This document shows positions 60,567 to 64,000 of a DNA stretch of 64,000 bases, piece after piece. This DNA comes from Archegozetes longisetosus (Eukaryota; Arthropoda; Arachnida; Sarcoptiformes; Trhypochthoniidae). The stretch's first letter is position 1; every line of letters begins with the position of its first letter. The position numbers were made by a program, and so were the translations under genes. The stretch spans positions 8,834,238 through 8,898,237 of the forward strand of contig JAEMBT020000008.1 of NCBI GenBank assembly GCA_018873245.2, written 5' to 3'. Below the pieces are notes generated by a model, which made no database searches, was not told where the DNA came from, and was given only the letters and a program-made list of their open reading frames with translations.

Positions 60567-61245
60567 ATGAAATTCATCGCAGCAATAGTTTTCTCTTCAA
60601 TCTTATCGATTGCATGTTCTGGTAAAACAACTTATTCCGATTAATTTTTTATCGAGCTATCTAAAAATTTTCTAAATTTTGCAGAAGAACTACTCTGTAC
60701 TGGAGAACACGAACATGTCTCTCAGATAACGCCAATGTGTCCTCAGACTTGTGGCACATTGTTGAGTCACATCCGATGTTTGGCTCCTGATATTCTGAAG
60801 CCTTCGTGTCAATGCTCTGAAGGATATGTTAGACTTGACTTGATTTCTAAAAAATGCGTTAAGCATGAAGAATGCCCGAAAACTGAGTAAGAATGAAAAG
60901 GTGTATACAGTCAAACCTGTTTACAGTAAAAGCTAAGGGCGTTCAATAAAATAGGGGACTTTGTATAAGCGGGTTCACTATCGATTCCCTATGTGCTGTA
61001 ATAATACATAAAAAATTTCAAAACGTGTCATAACTATTTATAGGGTTAAGGAAGAACTCTTGTGTAATGGAGAAAATGAACACTTGTCTCAAACAACTCC
61101 TTGTCATGTGGCTACTTGTCAGAACATAAGTCAGAAAGATCAACTGGTCTGTAAGAGCATCATTATGAAGCCTTCGTGTCTCTGCAATGCAGGAACTGTT
61201 CGAGACACAACGAGTGGAAAATGTGTTGCAAAATGCCCACAATAA
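60567..61245 (+). CDS. Secreted protein with two TIL-type cysteine-rich domains
   Basis: Three exons, 60567-60621, 60685-60886 and 61044-61245, join in phase. The first encodes a signal peptide (MKFIAAIVFSSILSIACS). The second and third each encode one domain with eight cysteines and the shared frame EELLCxGExEHxSQxTP...C...KPSCxC..G.VR...KCV...CP, so one domain arose from the other. TIL domains are common in arthropod serine-protease inhibitors and in defence or feeding secretions (family knowledge). Classical TIL domains have ten cysteines, so these are reduced, and inhibitory activity is not shown. If the second intron were retained, translation would stop at a TAA just after 60886, giving a one-domain form. 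Confidence 0.82.
60906..61008. mobile_element. Small element-like insertion in the TIL gene intron
   Basis: The stretch from acagtcaaacctgtttacag to ggttcactatcgattcc and tgtgctgtaat has ends reminiscent of pogo/Tigger inverted termini (CAGT...ACCT...). A related sequence (ggttcactatatcgaggtg, about 61605-61635) lies after the gene. There is no coding content; the assignment is tentative. Confidence 0.35.
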
Positions 61246-63614
61246 ATATAATTTTCTAATTTAGAGTTGTGTGATGACTCGATTATTACAGAAATTGTAA
61301 AGTTTTGCTAATGGTGGATAAAGATTAAGCATTTAGATAGAATAGAAATATTAATTTCTTTGTTAATATGAGATTTGATTTAATTAAAATTAGTTTAGGA
61401 ACAAAAACTAAAAATTTTCTTTCAGTTTCAATATTATCTTGAATTATTTGTTACTATAGTAATATTTGGATATAGCAAATCGTTGGGCACTGATATTTTC
61501 CATTCACAATAACGAGATTTCACTATAAAGAGGTTATTTTTATATCAGTAAATGTGTATCGGTACTTAGATATGACTTTTACTTAACGAGGATTCACTAT
61601 AGAAAGGTTCACTATATCGAGGTGCTGCTGTAATAGCCTTAACGAAAAGAAAAATAGAAAATTTAAGTATAGAGTCAAATATTCAATAAGGAGTAATTCA
61701 ATAATTTAAATTCGAGCATGAATATAAGGTGGAAGTTGAATACCGTTCATTTTATTTTCCAAGAAATTTTGTCTGATGTGTAAAACTAGATAAATCGACA
61801 TCATAGAATCAGATCAAAGGCAGGTCTTTTCAAAACTAATTTGACGAATTCATATATACAATATTTATATGGTTGAAACACACAAAATACATTACTGAAC
61901 CAAAATTTGGTGCTCCGATTTTCACATAATACATTTTTTGCTGGCTAGGCCAAAATCTAAAACAAACTTTGAAGGCTCACACTATCTTTTTATTTGTACC
62001 AAAAGCTTATACTTGCATAGATTCAATGTTAAATTCGTTATCAAATCAACATCTTTATTTATATCATTAAACTTGTCATCTAAGCTGTGTTAGAAAACAA
62101 ATCAATTAGGGAATAGCCTAACTTTTTATGAAGAAATTCTTAATCCGTAGATCACCCTTTTTTATAATAAACAGTTCGATCACTAATTTATTATATAAAT
62201 ATACATATTATAAAAAAATAGATAAAGTTACAGAAAAGTAAGCATTTTTGGAATACAACCGGTTCTAATGTACTTTATGATTTGTAATAAAATTTATTGC
62301 TAGTCAAATTAAAATATCATGCATTGCATCTGTAAGACAGAATATAACTGAATAAAGTAAACTTAATTTTATTATTAGTTTAAACAGTATAATAAGTAAT
62401 CTGAATCGGTAATTGTTTTATTGCGACAATCTTTTATGTTAAATAAAGATAGTAAAGGAAATTTTTGTCACATACCACAAGTGATTCTTTAGTTGACTGT
62501 AAAAGTTTGAAGTTGACAAGTTTTGTAAAGGATTCGAAAGCAGAAGTCCTCTAAATTCAAAGTGAAGTAAGTCTTTTTTTAATGAATAGATTAATAAAAA
62601 ATAAACTATATAGAAGATCATAAAATTAAAGTTTATAACTGATTATTCTAAGAAAGATTTAAGACAAAGATTTTTACGATTCCATTGACTCCCAGTTTCT
62701 TTTAAGATCGATAGTGTGACTTTTCTATTTTTGATTTGGTTCCTTTAGAGATATTTTTCAGATTTTTTCTGGGCGGTTATTTTGAGTTTAGTTTATAATT
62801 TAAGTTTATAGTTTTTAAATTTTATAATATTCTCAAAATTATTCTTATGAAAATTTATTGCTATAAACCAGGCCCAGCCAAACCACGGCTCGTGAAGCTT
62901 TAATTCATGGATCGCGAAGACTTTCGAGAAACTAAAAGAATGAGCTCTTAAAACTTTTTAGAAAATGCTTTAGTATTATATGCTATTTAACTGTACTTAA
63001 GTTTGTCAAATGCTATTTCAATTTAATTATTCTCTGGCTCTCGCCTCGAATCATTTTCAATTTTCAGCTCTTCAATAAAAAATGTCTGGCGGGGCCTGCT
63101 ATAAACGATCGATATCAGTATTTTTGCTTAGAAAGCAAAAAATACGATAATCTCTCAATATTTTCCTACCATACAAGAATTAGTCTTATCAATCAAATCC
63201 GAGTGATCATAACTTTCATGTTGATTCTGACAATGATTGTGTCATATTATGCCCAATATCTTATGTGGAAAACTTTGTCTCATAGCATGCACAAAATTTA
63301 TTCATATATTTTTATTACTACTTGAAATTCAGTTAGTAATGAGTTGAAAAAGAAGCTATAGAGTGCGGAAAATAATTTTCTCAAATCATTAATATTTGAA
63401 TGAGACAAATCGCAATTATTTCTATAATTTATTGGGAAAGAATTGTTTTGTTAAAAAAATTGTTTACGCTATCGTTCATAAGTCTTGGATTGGACTAAAT
63501 ATTGAATATGCAAAACCATAAATAAAAGTTATTTTATTGTGAACTATATCTATGTAATGATTACATAGTTTTAATTTACATTTATTTTATTAGAGTCCTG
63601 AAGAAGAGAGAAGT
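61246..63614. other. Intergenic, 2.4 kb
   Basis: Contains the TIL gene 3' UTR at the left and the promoter of the M13 peptidase gene at the right. Nothing else is recognised. Confidence 0.4.
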
Positions 63615-64000
63615 ATGGGCTTTTTCAACAGGCGCTCGAAGTTAGAAAAGTATTTGATTGCTTCAACTGTATTATTCGTACTCTTATCTATTGGACTTCT
63701 GATTGGAGTTATAGTAGTTAAAAAAGAAGGTAATCGCGGAATATGATTGCATTTTGGATTTTCTAATGCAAAACAAGCTGTAAAATTATCTGCATTGTTG
63801 ATAGTCTTTTTTTATAACTCAAATATACTGTCAACAGTCATAATATTTTATCTATTTTTATCGAAATGTTTACAAAAGCCTGCAAATTTTTCTCTACTCA
63901 ATTATGATTTAGACAACGACGATTCAGACAATGATAATTTTGAAGTATGTGAGAGCAAAGAATGTCTGATTGCAGGTAAAGCACCAAAACCTTTTTTCAA
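63615..64000 (+). CDS. 5' end of an M13 (neprilysin / ECE-like) metallopeptidase (partial)
   Basis: The first exon, 63615-63729, encodes a short cytoplasmic N terminus (MGFFNRRSKLEKYL) and a single membrane segment (IASTVLFVLLSIGLLIGVIV), the type II topology of neprilysin-family enzymes. After a GT-AG intron the second exon, 63913-63975, encodes an acidic linker (DNDDSDNDNFE) and then VCESKECLIA. This resembles the first conserved cysteine pair of M13 ectodomains (VC.T..C...A; family knowledge). Phase 1 is kept at the junction. The zinc-binding HEXXH and the rest lie beyond the window edge. The assignment rests on topology and this short motif. Confidence 0.6.

Noticed and set aside
1..64000. 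CRISPR arrays, operons or prokaryotic regulatory sites
   Set aside because: The window is eukaryotic; the only regular repeat arrays are the coding ankyrin arrays and microsatellites.

Overview
This is an animal nuclear genome window. It is AT-rich, with short spliced exons and GT-AG introns that are often 55-100 bases long. The gene set (Notch, an ARHGEF10/17-type RhoGEF, an NDRG/MESK2 protein, a muscarinic receptor, an IQSEC/Schizo Arf-GEF, a GluCl-like Cys-loop channel, a TIL protein and the start of an M13 metallopeptidase) fits an arthropod. A compact chelicerate such as an acariform mite is my best guess, but that is inference rather than something read directly.

Layout: 1-0.5 kb is the 3' end of a coiled-coil gene entering from the left. 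0.5-3.4 kb is intergenic DNA with a Tc1 relic and foldback repeats. 3.4-8.4 kb (+) is an RCC1-ankyrin-kinase gene (copy A). 8.5-13.2 kb holds repeats, a hAT relic and a nearly complete hAT transposon with target-site duplication. 14.5-24.2 kb (-) is a complete, shortened Notch. 24.7-30.3 kb (-) is a RhoGEF, 30.9-32.6 kb (-) an NDRG gene, 32.9-33.7 kb (+) an unknown secreted protein, 33.7-35.2 kb (-) a muscarinic receptor, 36.6-40.4 kb (+) IQSEC, 44.0-44.7 kb (-) a multi-pass membrane protein, and 45.2-49.7 kb (-) a GluCl-like channel. 49.8-55.0 kb is a graveyard of Tc1 relics and foldback elements. 55.1-59.3 kb (-) is a second RCC1-ankyrin-kinase locus (copy B), inverted relative to copy A. 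60.6-61.2 kb (+) is a two-domain TIL protein, and 63.6 kb onwards is the 5' end of an M13 peptidase.

The most unusual content is the inverted pair of RCC1-ankyrin-kinase genes. The kinase domain resembles eIF2alpha kinases. The two copies share flanks, promoter region, RCC1 domain, kinase and intron position, but the ankyrin arrays have diverged and expanded separately (27 repeats versus 15). Copy B has an HTD catalytic loop and an in-frame stop between the RCC1 and ankyrin parts. This looks like a fast-evolving sensor-kinase family, possibly PKR-like in logic; that function is speculative.

Notch is also unusual: 22 EGF repeats, two instead of three LNR modules, no furin-like S1 motif, and a duplicated triple-EGF exon carrying a one-base deletion.

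Several otherwise intact genes carry single-base frameshifts in short C or A runs (near 342, 6941, 11515, 44325, 46345, 46862 and 47815). This suggests assembly indels, so pseudogene calls should be made cautiously.
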